Assembly: GCF_000426245.1 (NCBI RefSeq)
Contig: NZ_AUEZ01000060.1
Span: 1-54,945, forward strand
Direction of reading: 5' to 3'
DNA length: 54,945 nucleotides
Source of the DNA: Bradyrhizobium sp. Ai1a-2
Lineage (GTDB): Bacteria > Pseudomonadota > Alphaproteobacteria > Rhizobiales > Xanthobacteraceae
A program made the position numbers and the translations under genes. The notes under the pieces were generated by a model. The model was not told the origin of the DNA and did no database searches. It saw only the letters and a list, made by a program, of their open reading frames with translations. Of this stretch, positions 1 to 10,900 are shown piece after piece; the stretch's first letter is position 1, and each line of letters begins with the position of its first letter.

Positions 1-1
1 C

Positions 2-259
2 AAGCGCCCCACCGCCGACAACGGCAAGGTCGGCGGACCGCTGACACAGGCGATGAGAAAAAAGATTGCCGATGGCGGCTTCGACACCCCCTACCGGCTA
101 AGAAAGCAGATCGTGGAGGCGGTGTTCGGACAGATCAAGCAGGCGCGCGGCTTCCGCCAGTTCCTGTTGCGGGGCCTGGCAAACGTGCGTGCCGAATGGG
201 CGATAATCTGCACCGCCCACAACCTCGTGAAGCTCGCTAACCTCGCAAGGCCCCCATGA
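2..259 (+). mobile_element. IS1182-family transposase, C-terminal fragment (cut by window edge)
   Basis: The reading frame is open from the first bases of the window to a TGA at 257-259 and gives about 85 residues, including IVEAVFGQIKQARGFRQF and a final WAIICTAHNLVKLANL. This matches the C-terminal end of IS1182-type DDE transposases, where the glutamate lies in the 'VE..FG.IK..RGFR.F' block. The enzyme cuts and joins the element's DNA ends. The N-terminal part lies outside the window, so completeness cannot be judged. The element's right inverted repeat follows at 294-314. A transposase of the same family and orientation begins at 54654. Confidence 0.85.
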
Positions 260-293
260 GCGGGATTTCGTGTCGAAATGCGCCAACCAGAAA

Positions 294-314
294 GCTATCT
301 GGACGGGCTCCTAG
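294..314 (-). repeat. Right terminal inverted repeat of the IS1182-family element
   Basis: The reverse complement of these 21 bases begins CTAGGAGCCCGTCC and agrees with the sequence at 54593-54613 (CTAGGAGCCTGTCC) at 16 of 21 positions by eye. It lies 35 bases after the transposase stop, as expected for the right end of the element. CTAG forms the outermost four bases on both ends, so the exact tip, or a CTAG target preference, remains open. Confidence 0.7.
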
Positions 315-428
315 GACATGGTACAGCGCCTTCGCCCGCGAGCGATGCGTCATCTGCTAGCGCAACTCGGCCTGAGAATGACTTATGCGGATCGTAAAGC
401 AGACCTCATCAACGGTTTGCGCCCGCAC

Positions 429-3209
429 TCAGCCTTCAAGGAACTCCTCCAGCGTGATGCGGCGGAAGCCTTGTGGGACCGCGCTTTCGGGATCGGCAAT
501 CCGTGGCGCTTCGCTGATCGCTGATTCCGGAATGAGAGGCCGAGATGCACGCTCCCAGTCCAGTTCGAACACATCGCCATAATACTGTGCGACGTCGGTG
601 TCATCGAACAGCAGGCTTGCGTCGCGGTTCAGGGTAACCCCGTTGCCGCTCCAGTTGTGGCTCCCCACCAGGCAGCGCTGGCCGTCGACGATCATGCCCT
701 TGGTGTGAGTGCTTGGAAGGTGCCGAAGGCACTTGTTCAGGTTGAGCCCGCGCTTCTTTAGATCCTCAGCGCAGGGGATCCAGCTGCCGTGGTCCGAGCG
801 CAGGATGACCCGCACGTCGTCGATCTCCTTCGACTTTCTGATGAGTGCCTTCACCAGTTTTTCGAGGTTGCCTGCAGCGCTGCTCTTGAAGGAGTTAATG
901 TAGGGAATCTGGAACAACAGCTGATCATCCGCGGATTCGATGAGGTCCAGCACGGCGTCGGTATAGACCTTGCCCCTCTTGTCGGGCGTCAGCAGCGGCT
1001 TGACCTTGACGCGGCGCTTGATTGTGATCGGATCGAAGATGCGCGTTGCCGCGCGCGCTTCCAGTTCGAGCGCGACGGATTCCTCAATCGCTGTCGGAAC
1101 GTCGATGAACACGTCCTCGACCACCGCCTCCTCGCTTCCACCGTTCTCCTTGGCAAATTCCAGATCGGCGAGGATGTGGTTACGGTAGCGGTTGGCAAGC
1201 GTCTTATTCTTGATGACCACGTGCCATTCACGGTTTCCCTTTTTTGCTCTGATGGCCTGTAGATTGTCGAGGTCGTCCACCGCGATATCGGGTTGGCTCG
1301 AATTTTTCCAGTTGCCGCTCGAGAGCCAGAGCCGATCATCGTCGTCCACGGTCACCTTAATGTGGTAGGAGTCAGCGATCAGGCCATTCGCTCCCTCGGG
1401 GGCGTATATGCGGTCAAAACTGAAATCCCTCGCCCACTTCCGGAACACGGTCTTGCGGTTGAAGTCGCCGTCCTTGACACCCGCTCTGGTGACGCGCGTG
1501 GCGTTGTCGATCACCAGATCCATCTCGACGCCATCCTCAAGCCGCTTTTCAATGGCGTCTGCGATGTGCTCGGCGTGAAATTCGTACATCGAAGACACCA
1601 TGCGACCCTTGGCGTTGACGATGTAGTCAGACAGCACCGACCAGCTGCGTTCGGGCCCGACACAGCAGGTCAGCTCCATCTCTTCATTGACCTGGCCGAA
1701 ACTGAAGTTGGCCCCGGTTCGGTCATCGTCGTTATAGGCGATCGAGGTGACCGCGGCCTCGCCGACGAGGTCCGTGCCAAGCATATCGACGACGCCGGCC
1801 GTACGGACATCGACGGGATGGCCGAGATAGGCCGCGGGAACGCGAGCGCGCACCGCGCCGATCTTGTCGGGATGGGTGACAACATTGACGCACGGCGTTT
1901 CGGTGAACTCGCCGTTGCTGATGACCAGGCCAGAGCGGACGGCGAGGATGCCGTCGCCACGAAAGTCAGCCGCAAGGCGGCGCACCGCATCCTCAATCGG
2001 AGCAGTCTCGATTGCCGGCGTGTTCCCACCCCCGGCGACCGGGGTGCCGATCGCGAGGGTGATCGTGAGGGGAAGTGTGATCGAGACGGAGGCGGCTTGC
2101 GCCGTGGCTGCTATGGTCGCAGGGAGCGGTGCCGTCGTCTGCGTCACGCCGGAGCTTGCCTGACCGCTGCCGCCACGGTCGGTAACCATCGTCTCGGGCG
2201 TCTCCCACGGTCGTCGTTTCAGATAGTTGCGGATGGTGGAGGCTGGCACTGCATAATTCTCGAGGACATAGGCGCCGGCGAAATGCAGTGCGACGGCTTT
2301 GCCGGTCGCGAGGTCGATGACCGCCGACCCCGAATTTCCGCCGAGCGTGGTGCAATCATGGGTCGCCCAGCCGCGGGAATTCGGCATCACGACACCTGGC
2401 GCGGCGCGCTTGACGTCGTAGCGGCCGCCGAACACACGCTCCATCCAGGCCTGATCGGGGATGACATCTTCCCCTGCGCGTGCCGGATAGCCGATGACGG
2501 CCACCGAGGTGCCCGCGGCGACATCGGTCTCGGCGAGCAGGATGCGGTCCTGCCGTGCGCCATCGCTGCGGCGACCAATCTTCAGGAAAGCGATGTCGGC
2601 AACCTGTCGCGACTCGATGAAGATGATGCTCTCGACCGGACTGGCGATGCTCAAGTCGCTGTCCATCTCGTGCTTCCAGTTCACGCTGGTGACGATCGGA
2701 TCTCCAAACCGACCAGGCAGGAAGGTGAAACGGCGACCGTCGCGGCGCCCGATCAATTCGGCCACATGGCTGTTGGTCACGACGATATCGGGCTCGATCA
2801 GCCAACCGGTGCCGATGAAACTCGCATTTCGTGGGAAATTGGCGACATCGATGCGGCCAACGAGGGGAATGACCGGGTTGATCGTGCCGGCCGCAGCCAA
2901 GAGCCGCTGCACCATCATCTCCCCATCCGGAGGCTCAATGAAAGCTGGCGTACGTGCAGCTGCGTCTCCCTTGATCGGCAGCACCGGCCGGCCCGGCCGC
3001 ACCATCGTTTCGATCGCGATCGGCACATCAAGCGGCGGCGCAGCTTCGGCGACGGCCGCCTCCAATCCGACCGCGCGGCGCGCGGCCGGCTGCATCGCAG
3101 CTGTGCGGGCATTGATCGATCTGGCAAGATCCGGGTCGAAGCTGTTGAGGTTTTGCAGCCAGTTGCTGATCTTTTCCGGCGTCAAGTTGAATTGGCTTGG
3201 ATTGGCCAT
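429..3209 (-). CDS. Trypsin-like serine protease / phospholipase D-family nuclease fusion
   Basis: A 926-residue protein that joins two catalytic modules. Residues about 115-325 are a trypsin-like protease with a visible triad: His148 in TNSHV, Asp205 in VADIAFLK and Ser293 in GGNSGSA. The C-terminal third (about 520-885) is a phospholipase D/Nuc-like pair: HIK at 616-618 with the following aspartates and SGNW, and HTK at 835-837 with Asp842 and GSHNW. A low-complexity Ala/Thr linker (about 340-400) separates the halves. No signal peptide or membrane segment is seen, so it is probably cytoplasmic. PLD-type enzymes of this kind are often DNA nucleases or lipases; the substrate is unknown here. 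The start overlaps the end of the upstream 102-residue gene by 28 bases, implying co-translation. A role in cell defence or self-killing is an inference from the domain pairing and from the neighbouring IS. Confidence 0.85.
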   Translation of the reverse strand: MANPSQFNLTPEKISNWLQNLNSFDPDLARSINARTAAMQPAARRAVGLEAAVAEAAPPLDVPIAIETMVRPGRPVLPIKGDAAARTPAFIEPPDGEMMVQRLLAAAGTINPVIPLVGRIDVANFPRNASFIGTGWLIEPDIVVTNSHVAELIGRRDGRRFTFLPGRFGDPIVTSVNWKHEMDSDLSIASPVESIIFIESRQVADIAFLKIGRRSDGARQDRILLAETDVAAGTSVAVIGYPARAGEDVIPDQAWMERVFGGRYDVKRAAPGVVMPNSRGWATHDCTTLGGNSGSAVIDLATGKAVALHFAGAYVLENYAVPASTIRNYLKRRPWETPETMVTDRGGSGQASSGVTQTTAPLPATIAATAQAASVSITLPLTITLAIGTPVAGGGNTPAIETAPIEDAVRRLAADFRGDGILAVRSGLVISNGEFTETPCVNVVTHPDKIGAVRARVPAAYLGHPVDVRTAGVVDMLGTDLVGEAAVTSIAYNDDDRTGANFSFGQVNEEMELTCCVGPERSWSVLSDYIVNAKGRMVSSMYEFHAEHIADAIEKRLEDGVEMDLVIDNATRVTRAGVKDGDFNRKTVFRKWARDFSFDRIYAPEGANGLIADSYHIKVTVDDDDRLWLSSGNWKNSSQPDIAVDDLDNLQAIRAKKGNREWHVVIKNKTLANRYRNHILADLEFAKENGGSEEAVVEDVFIDVPTAIEESVALELEARAATRIFDPITIKRRVKVKPLLTPDKRGKVYTDAVLDLIESADDQLLFQIPYINSFKSSAAGNLEKLVKALIRKSKEIDDVRVILRSDHGSWIPCAEDLKKRGLNLNKCLRHLPSTHTKGMIVDGQRCLVGSHNWSGNGVTLNRDASLLFDDTDVAQYYGDVFELDWERASRPLIPESAISEAPRIADPESAVPQGFRRITLEEFLEG

Positions 3210-3490
3210 ACTCTTTCCCCCCGCGCTGAAACTTGACGATCATCGTTACGCACCACGGTATCAACTGCCGACGATAGCTTTATGACTGGACCAGGCAGGT
3301 CCTGCACCGGTATCGGAGTTGGCGCGACCTCAATAAACGGCTTGGCGTAAAGCATCTCCTCGATCAGCCTGAACTCCTCATCGGAAGCGAACGTCCCTTG
3401 CTCTGCAGGCTTTTCTGTTTCTGCAGGCCCTTCTTTTCGCGGGCGCATCTTTCTGAGCTTAGCCACGATGCGGCAGATCCTCACCGCCAT
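3182..3490 (-). CDS. Small hypothetical protein, partner of the protease-PLD gene
   Basis: A 102-residue protein that I do not recognise. It has a basic N-terminus (RIVAKLRKMRPRK) followed by an acidic, Pro/Glu-rich middle. No membrane segment or signal peptide is evident. Its stop lies inside the start of the protease-PLD gene, so the two form one transcription unit. An internal ATG at 3448 (MRPRK) is a possible alternative start. Its position suggests a small regulator, sensor or inhibitor of the downstream enzyme, but nothing in the sequence proves this. Confidence 0.55.
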   Translation of the reverse strand: MAVRICRIVAKLRKMRPRKEGPAETEKPAEQGTFASDEEFRLIEEMLYAKPFIEVAPTPIPVQDLPGPVIKLSSAVDTVVRNDDRQVSARGERVWPIQANST

Positions 3491-3783
3491 CGCTTTTGGC
3501 GAGGAGCAGTCACTCTGGGGCTAAATGGTTCTGCGGCCATGCATGCCTAGCGTGCGGCAAACTGCATCACTACCCTAGCGATTAAAATGCTTAAAGGCCA
3601 GCCAGAAGAGTGCTAGCATTGGGTATTAAGATTTACCTGGACACTCTCGTCCTCGCCGGCGCGCGCAGTGCCCCGGCTGCATGAAGGGGCCGACCCGATT
3701 TTCTGGGTAGGGCGCCACATCGTTGTATGAGCAGCACTAGATAGCATTTACAGCCATACTTTTTTTCGACCTGAGGATTGCCA

Positions 3784-4812
3784 GTGACGCGTTCTTTGAT
3801 CGCGGTGTCCTTGATGGCGGCAACCCTTGTTGCCTCGGTATTCGGTGCGGCGTCGTCCGCGGCGAGGGAGCAGGAGAGCTGGCCGGTCAAACACAAGCTT
3901 CTGGGCAAGCAGGACGGAAAAAAGGTGAAGAAATCCGAGGACGTCAGCGGCATTGCCTGCACGACTGCCGGTGATCTTCCCCGCTCCTGCCTTGTGATCG
4001 ACGATAATCGGCAAGACGCCCAGTTTCTGAAGGTCAAGGACGGCGAACTCGTCGCGCGAGATCCGGTGAAGCTGATCGACAACACGTTCAAGGGAAAGCC
4101 CCTTGAGCTCGACGGCGAAGGCATAGCCTTTGCCAAAGGCCGTTACTACGTGATTGGCTCGCACGGCCATCCCCGCGACAAGCGCCGCGAGCTCGATCCC
4201 AAAGAGGATGCCGAAGAAATCAGGGCGCGCATCTTCGCCAGCAGCCAGGTCATCCGCTTTCGTCCAGCCGACGACGAAAATGGAGCGACCGACATCGAGC
4301 GCTCGGCCAAGCTTAGGGAGATTATCGCGTCAGACCGGGACCTGGTGCGCTTTGTGGATCAGCGGCTCGATGACAATGGCCTGACGATTGAGGGGATTGC
4401 GATCAAGGACGATCGCCTGTTTGCGGGGCTCCGCGGGCCCGTGCTGGAGGGCAATCGCGCCGTTGTGGTGGCTGTTGACGTCGACGCGCTGTTCGGGGGG
4501 AGCGGGACCGCTCACCGGCTTTTCCGTCTTCCCCTTGGCGAGGGACGCGGTGTCCGCGACCTTGCCGGCTTTGGCGAGGTGATCCTGATCCTTGCGGGGC
4601 CGGCTGCGGACGGTCCGGGCAACTACGCCGTCTATTCCTGGGACGGCCAGGGCGAAAACGTCAAGCTCCTGTCTGAACTGCCCTTTGATCCTGCTCGAAA
4701 GCCAGAGGCTCTGCTACCTCTGGAAAAAAACGGCTCGAAGCTGCGCGTCTTGATCCTGTTCGACGGCGACAAGAAAGGCGCGCCGACGCCGGTCAAGATT
4801 GTGGCGCCCTGA
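3784..4812 (+). CDS. Secreted DUF3616-type protein
   Basis: A protein of about 342 residues. The N-terminus is a clear signal peptide (MTRSLIAVSLMAATLVASVFG, cleavage near AASSAA). The mature part, with ELDGEGIAF, YYVIGSHGH and LTIEGIAI, resembles DUF3616 proteins, predicted beta-propeller-like periplasmic proteins of unknown function. I prefer the GTG at 3784 because GAGGA at 3773-3777 sits six bases upstream; a TTG at 3778 would be too close to it. It converges with the adhesin gene, 94 bases apart. It is monocistronic and no partner is visible. Confidence 0.75.
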   Translation: MTRSLIAVSLMAATLVASVFGAASSAAREQESWPVKHKLLGKQDGKKVKKSEDVSGIACTTAGDLPRSCLVIDDNRQDAQFLKVKDGELVARDPVKLIDNTFKGKPLELDGEGIAFAKGRYYVIGSHGHPRDKRRELDPKEDAEEIRARIFASSQVIRFRPADDENGATDIERSAKLREIIASDRDLVRFVDQRLDDNGLTIEGIAIKDDRLFAGLRGPVLEGNRAVVVAVDVDALFGGSGTAHRLFRLPLGEGRGVRDLAGFGEVILILAGPAADGPGNYAVYSWDGQGENVKLLSELPFDPARKPEALLPLEKNGSKLRVLILFDGDKKGAPTPVKIVAP

Positions 4813-4906
4813 TGCAACACGCGATTTAAGGTTCGCACCGGGAGCGATGCCATCGCTGACATGCACTGCGGCAAGGCAAGCCCCGCGCACTTGCCCGCTC
4901 CTGCAG

Positions 4907-7900
4907 CTACTGCGCCTCGAGCGCGCGCCGCTCATTCGGCGTCAGCTTTTGCGCCTGCTCTGCAGTGAGCTTCCCGATGCCGACGAATTGAACCGGGTTT
5001 CCAGGATCGTAAGCCGGCGACTGACCGCTGCGTTCGGGCGCCCGACGCGACTTGTTGTCGTCGTCCTGCCGTGGCTCGCCGTCACCGCCGCCGAAGCCGA
5101 GAAACTCAACAATGATCACCGAAGGCCGATCCGATGACGTTTGCTGGGTCGCATCCTTGCCCGCGTCCGCTGCCGCCTTGTCCTTTGTATCGAGGGTCAG
5201 TGGCGCGACCTTGACGTCGTCCTTTGGAACCCCCTTCACCTCTCCCTTCACGGCGAGATTGTCGATGTTGACGACGAACCGCGCGGCGACGTTGAAGTTG
5301 CCCGACACGCGAACGCCGGCGTCTCCGAAGTTCACGGTGCCGACCGGCGCGATCAGGTCGACTTCGCCGGGCTCGACACCGGTGAAGGCATCGACGGTAC
5401 CGATGCCCGATCCGCTCATGTCCGCCCTCTCGAGGATGCGGGTCACCGCGTTGACGTCGGTGATGACGTCCGGCGCCGACGTCACCCGGGTGGTCTTGGC
5501 GCCGCGGCCAGCGTCGATATCGCCGAGCGTCGACCAGATCGTCTCGTCGCCACCTGCGAAGGTGAGGATGCGCGAGCGGTTCACGGTCACGCTGTCACGC
5601 GCGAATATGTTGATATTGCCGTAACCGAGCGTGACCACGCCGTCACCCTCCTTAACCGTTGTCTGCAGCGAAGCCAATTGGAAGCCACCGCCGGGAGCCA
5701 TGACGGTGATATCGCCACCCGCCATGGTGCGGAAATAGACCGACGGGCTGATCACGCTCCCCTTCCAATCGTTGCCTGGGAACAAGCTGGCGATGGCCGC
5801 ATAGCCGCGATTGTACCCACCAGTCAGCAATCCGCCGTTCTGGTCACGGCCCGCCTCGCGCAGCTCCTGCATGTAGACCTGCCGGACGAAGCGCTGCTGC
5901 GTGAGCGCCGGCAAGGTCTGGAACACTGCCCATGCCTCGGCCGGCGACCATGTCCGACCGGTGACGCTTGCGACAAAAGAAACCAGGCCGAACCGGATCT
6001 GCTTGCCGTCGCGCTTGGCGTCGTAAGCATCCGTCAGGTACAGCGGCACGGTCTGCCCGTCGATGACCGTGGTGAGATAGGCCGGCATCGCAGCGGCCTT
6101 CGCCGGATCGAGATAGGTCGCGATGAACGCCGCATAGTCCGGAGACTTCCCGTTCAGCCCGGCTATCACGTCGATGGACGCCCCCTCGGCAGGAAGGCCG
6201 AGGATGTCCGTCCCCACGATCGGGCGATTGTTGCCGTCGAATTGGCGATTGCCGATGCTCACCGTTCGCGGGTTGTAGACGTCGCGTCCGGCGGTCAGCA
6301 GCACTGAGCCGGGCCCCTCCACCGAGAGGTCGGCGTTGATGATGTCGTTGCCGGCCTCCAGCCATGTCGTGTCGGTGCGGTGAAGGTTGCGCAGGTCCAG
6401 CGTGACATTGCGGATGTCCTTGCCTGCCCGTAGCCAGGTCTGCTCGTTGGCCCGCATCGTCGTGCTTCGGAACGTCGTGGTGGCGACCGGGCCGATGATC
6501 GAACCCGAGCGGGCATAGATCCGGCTCGGCTCGAAGTCGTTCTCGTTCGGAAGGTGCAGCGGATTGCGGAATCTGGCGATATACAGATCGTAGGCGTTCG
6601 CGTTGCCCAATTTGGCGATGCTGTTGAAGAAGAGCTGGCTGAAGGGCATGGTGTAGATGTATTCGCCGTTGCCACCGACCGGCACGAACTGCGAAGGGAA
6701 CATCTCGAAGGTCGCGCGCGACATGAAGATCGAACCCAACGCGACGTTACGTTCAGCGAGAATGCGCACCTCAGGCTCGCTGCTCGGAATGGTATAGATC
6801 TCGCCGAGGTTAGATACACTGCCGCTCAGTGACGAGATCCGCAGCCGCGACGGATAGATGTTGGCCGAATAGATCGTTTCCTGCACAAAAGGCCAGGTGG
6901 TTCCAGTGGCGGTGAGATCCTTCGAGATATATTTGCCTTGACCGACGAGAATGACGTCGCCGCCGGTCGATGTGAGGTCGAGCGCTGTGCGTTCGGTCTG
7001 GCCGGACATGTATGCAGGCTCAAGGCGAAGGTTGGACGTGGCTGGTCCGACCATCAGCGGATCGAGCACGGTCTGCAGACGCAGGTCACCGGCCGTCTTG
7101 ACACTGAGCGCGGCGTCCCCCAGCGACAGCACCGGCGCGATTTGATACGTCGTGACAATTGCGCCGCTCGTCGTGGTGACCTGACGACCGATGGCAAATT
7201 CGCCTGCATCGATCGTGCCCTCACCCCGGCCGATGTAGTAGAACCCCGCTCGCACCGCGCCGCCGGCGTCGACGGTCATCGAGCCGCCGTTACGCAGCTC
7301 CAGCGTCTTCGCTTCCGCCGCGGTGCGGCCGCCGCGGACGCGTCCGTTGGTCGGCAACGCCACCAGGAGATTGTCGAGATCGCCGCCGGCGCTCACGCTG
7401 ACATTGCCACCGCCGAGCGCGCCCACGCCCTGCTTGAATGCGTGGTAATCCACCCACCAGGAACTCTGTTTGGACGTGAATATCTGCGACGTGTCGACGG
7501 TGCCCTGACGTTTCAGCCACTCGGTGTAGAGCTGCATGTTGTTGGCACGGTCGACCGGCAGGGCCGAACTGATGCCGCCCTGCGCGGCGATGCGCAGGTC
7601 GCCGCCAAGAATGCCATAGGTCGCCGCGGCATCCGCGGTGGAGAAGTCGGCAAACACCGTGGTGTCCCTGCGGCCGGCGGTGTAGGCGACCGACTCGTAG
7701 TGCGCGAGCTTCAGGTCGCGGCCGGCGCGGATGTCGAGATCGCCGGTGCCGGTGCGCACCAGCTTGCCGGTGCCACTGTCGCCGACGATGATCGAACCGG
7801 CGCCCGCCGCGAGCCCGGCCAAGGGCGTGAGCGCCAGCGGATCGGCCGCGGCGAGATCGCTGCCCGCAACCAGGCGCAGGTTCCAGGAGTCCTGTGCCAG

Positions 7901-10900
7901 CAGGGTGCCGCTGCTATCGGCGCTGGAGAAGCCGTCGCTGATGTTGCCTTTGACGATCAGGTTGCCCGCCGCCCGCAAGGTCAGCGTGCCCAGATGATTG
8001 CCGCGGTTCGCCAGATTCCAGTCTTGGTCGACCGTGAGGTCGCCGGCGCTGCGGATCTCGATTCCCGCAGCGACGGCAATGCCGGGCGCGCGGAGGCGGC
8101 TGGCGATCGCGCCGCTCTGAGCTATGAACGCGTCGGCGTCGCTCTCCGCCGCTGTCTGGACCGCGCTGGTCGCGCTGGCCGTATAGACTTTAACGCCCTC
8201 GAGCACTGCCGCGCTAGCGACCGCGATGCTGGCGGCGAGGTGATCGACCGCGACATAGTCAGGTCCCGCAACTTGGCGCGCGCGGAAGTGGACACGTCCG
8301 CCTTCCCCACCGGAGACGTCGATGGCGCCGCCCCGCACATCGAGCCGGCCTTGTCCGGCGTCGATGGTCACGCGGCCGCCACCGAGGTCGGTGGATGACA
8401 TCGCGGCGAGGCTCGCACCTGCCTCCATGGTGACGCCATTGCCGCCGATGATGGTGACGCTGCCGCCATAGGGTTTGCGGGAGAATATCGCGCCGGTGAT
8501 GGTGACCCGGCCGGCATCGGCGGTGAGCGAGAAGTCGTCTACCACCGTCGAGCCGTCGATCCTGACATCGCCCGCGCGGATCCTGAAATCGCGCGCACCG
8601 CTGAAGCCGGCGTTCTCCAGGCGCTGGCTGAAGCCACCAAAGTCGCCGAGCGCAGCGATATCGAGCGCGAACGAGCCACCTTTGCCGCTTGCAGCGTGGG
8701 CATCGATGGCTCCGCCAAGCGCCACCCCGCCGCCCCCCGACGCCACCACCGACAGCGTGCCGGCATCACCACCGCCGGCCGCGGCGGATAGATCGAGAAC
8801 CGTTCCCGCCAGAGCCGCCACGTTGCCGCCGATCGGCCGACCGAGCGCGTCCACCCCAGCGGCGACCGACGTGAGCGTGATCGTGCCGGCATCGGCGTAT
8901 TCGGTAACGTCGAAGAAGTTCTTGGCCAGACCGCTGACGTCGACCCGCGCGCCCGCGCCAAGCACGACGTCGCCGCCGATGGCCGTGATCGCGACCGTGC
9001 CGCCACGCGCATCGATGCGGGTGCCGACATCAACCGACCGGCCGGTGAACGACCAGCGCGAGCCGAGGCTGTCGCCATCGCGCGCCGCCGGGGACACCCC
9101 GCTGGACGCCATGACCAAAGCTCCTGTCGTGGTGACGGACTGATTGGTGCCGTTGTGGCCAGTGACCAGCGGTGTGATCAAAGAAAGGTTCGCAGTGTTC
9201 GCATCGAGGCTGCCGCTGCCCTCACCGATGATCCGGCCGGTGGCGGCCAGGCTCGCCGACGCAAACCCGCGCAACGACTTCGCCCCCACCCCAAGCACCA
9301 GCGTATCGGTCACGATCGACAAACTCGCCTGAGCCGGCACCGCGGGTTCGTTGAAGCTGGCGCCGCTGTTGCGCAGCACGATCGTGTCGCCGATCAACGT
9401 GGTCGCGCCGCTGGCGCGGCCTGCTAGCGCAGCAGCGTCGAGAGTCAGCGACTTCAGGCCGGTCGCGCCGACATTGATGCTGCCGAAGATGTCGATCGTC
9501 GAATAACTCTTCAGCGTCAGATTGCGGGCCTGCGCAAAACGGGCGATGGCCGCCTCGGTGAACACCATGCCGCCGCTCCCGCCGCCCAATCCGATCCGGC
9601 TCGCGCCAAGTGTGATGTCGGCGCCGGACAGCACCGCGGACGCTGCGACGACGGTATCGCCTGTCGAATCGATCAGCAGCGACTTGCCGCCGTCGAGGCG
9701 CGCGCCGATGCCGATGCTCACGAGGCCGCGGGTCGCTGTCGGGTCGACATTGGTGCGGACCACCTGGACGACATCGCCATTGGACACCCGCACCAGGGCG
9801 CCATAGTCCTTGGCGGTCTCGGCCTGGGTCATGATCAGGTTGCCGGCGCCGCCAACGGTTTCGCGATCCGCGACGATGATGCTGCCGGCAGCGATGTCGA
9901 TGTTGCCGGTGGCGGCCAGGATGATTTCCGAGCCGGTGAGGGCGCTGGCCGCGATCGTGCCGCCGGGACCCGTCACCGCGCCATTGTCGACGATGATGCT
10001 GCCGGCCGTGACCGTCACGCCGAGGCCCTGGACGGTACCGCTGCGCGTGCCGCCGATCAGCAGGCTGCCCGCCTGCAAGCCGTTGAGCTGATCGACATCC
10101 AGCACCAGATAGCCGGCCGGTACGGCACTCCTGACCTGGCCACGCCCGACGATGGCGATCTTGGCCGCAGCGACGTCGACCAGCCCGCCGCGGCCCCCGG
10201 CGGCGCCCTGCGACTGCACCAGCCCCTGAAGGATCAGCTTTTCCGTCGCCTTCAGCACCAGCGCGCCGCCGTCCTGCGGCAGCCGCGGGGTCACCGGCTC
10301 GATGCCGGTCGCCCGGTACTGCGCGAGCTTGAAGGCGTCCGACGCGTAGAACGCGTTGGCGGTGGCCTCGTTATATTCGGAGTACGCGCGCACCACATCG
10401 CCCGACATCACGCGCCAGGTCGCCGCCATCTGGCGCTCGACGCCCGTGAGGAGATCGCCGGTACGGCCGGCCATCAGCAGCGTGCCGTCGTTGAGCGTGA
10501 CCGTGCTCCGGACCGCGTTGCCCTCGCTGCCGGCGACGACCTGCACCGCATAGGCGCCGGGCAGCAGAGCATAGTGCGCCGGCAGCAGTGTGTACCAGCC
10601 GGCCGCGAACCCGTTGCCGCCCTCCAGCCAGATGCGCGTGCTGGTCGCAGGCGTGCTGCCGCTTGGCGCGATCACCGAGGATGAGGTCGGCATGACGGCA
10701 TACATGCCCGGCATCGCAAGAATGTCGCGCGAGCCGCCGGGGCCTGGAACGAATTCCGCCGCATAGAGGTCTCCACCGCCGGCGATGTCGATCTTCGATC
10801 CGGCCTGCAGGATCACGCTCGGCGCGTCCAGGGTGATCTTCTTTTCAGGCGGCGCCGTCACGTTGGAATTGCCCGGCAGCGCCCAGAAGTCCTTGTTGTA

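Noticed and set aside
1293..3236. A 647-codon open frame on the plus strand
   Set aside because: It lies fully opposite the protease-PLD gene, is His/Arg/Asp-rich and has no motif; long antisense frames are usual in GC-rich coding DNA.
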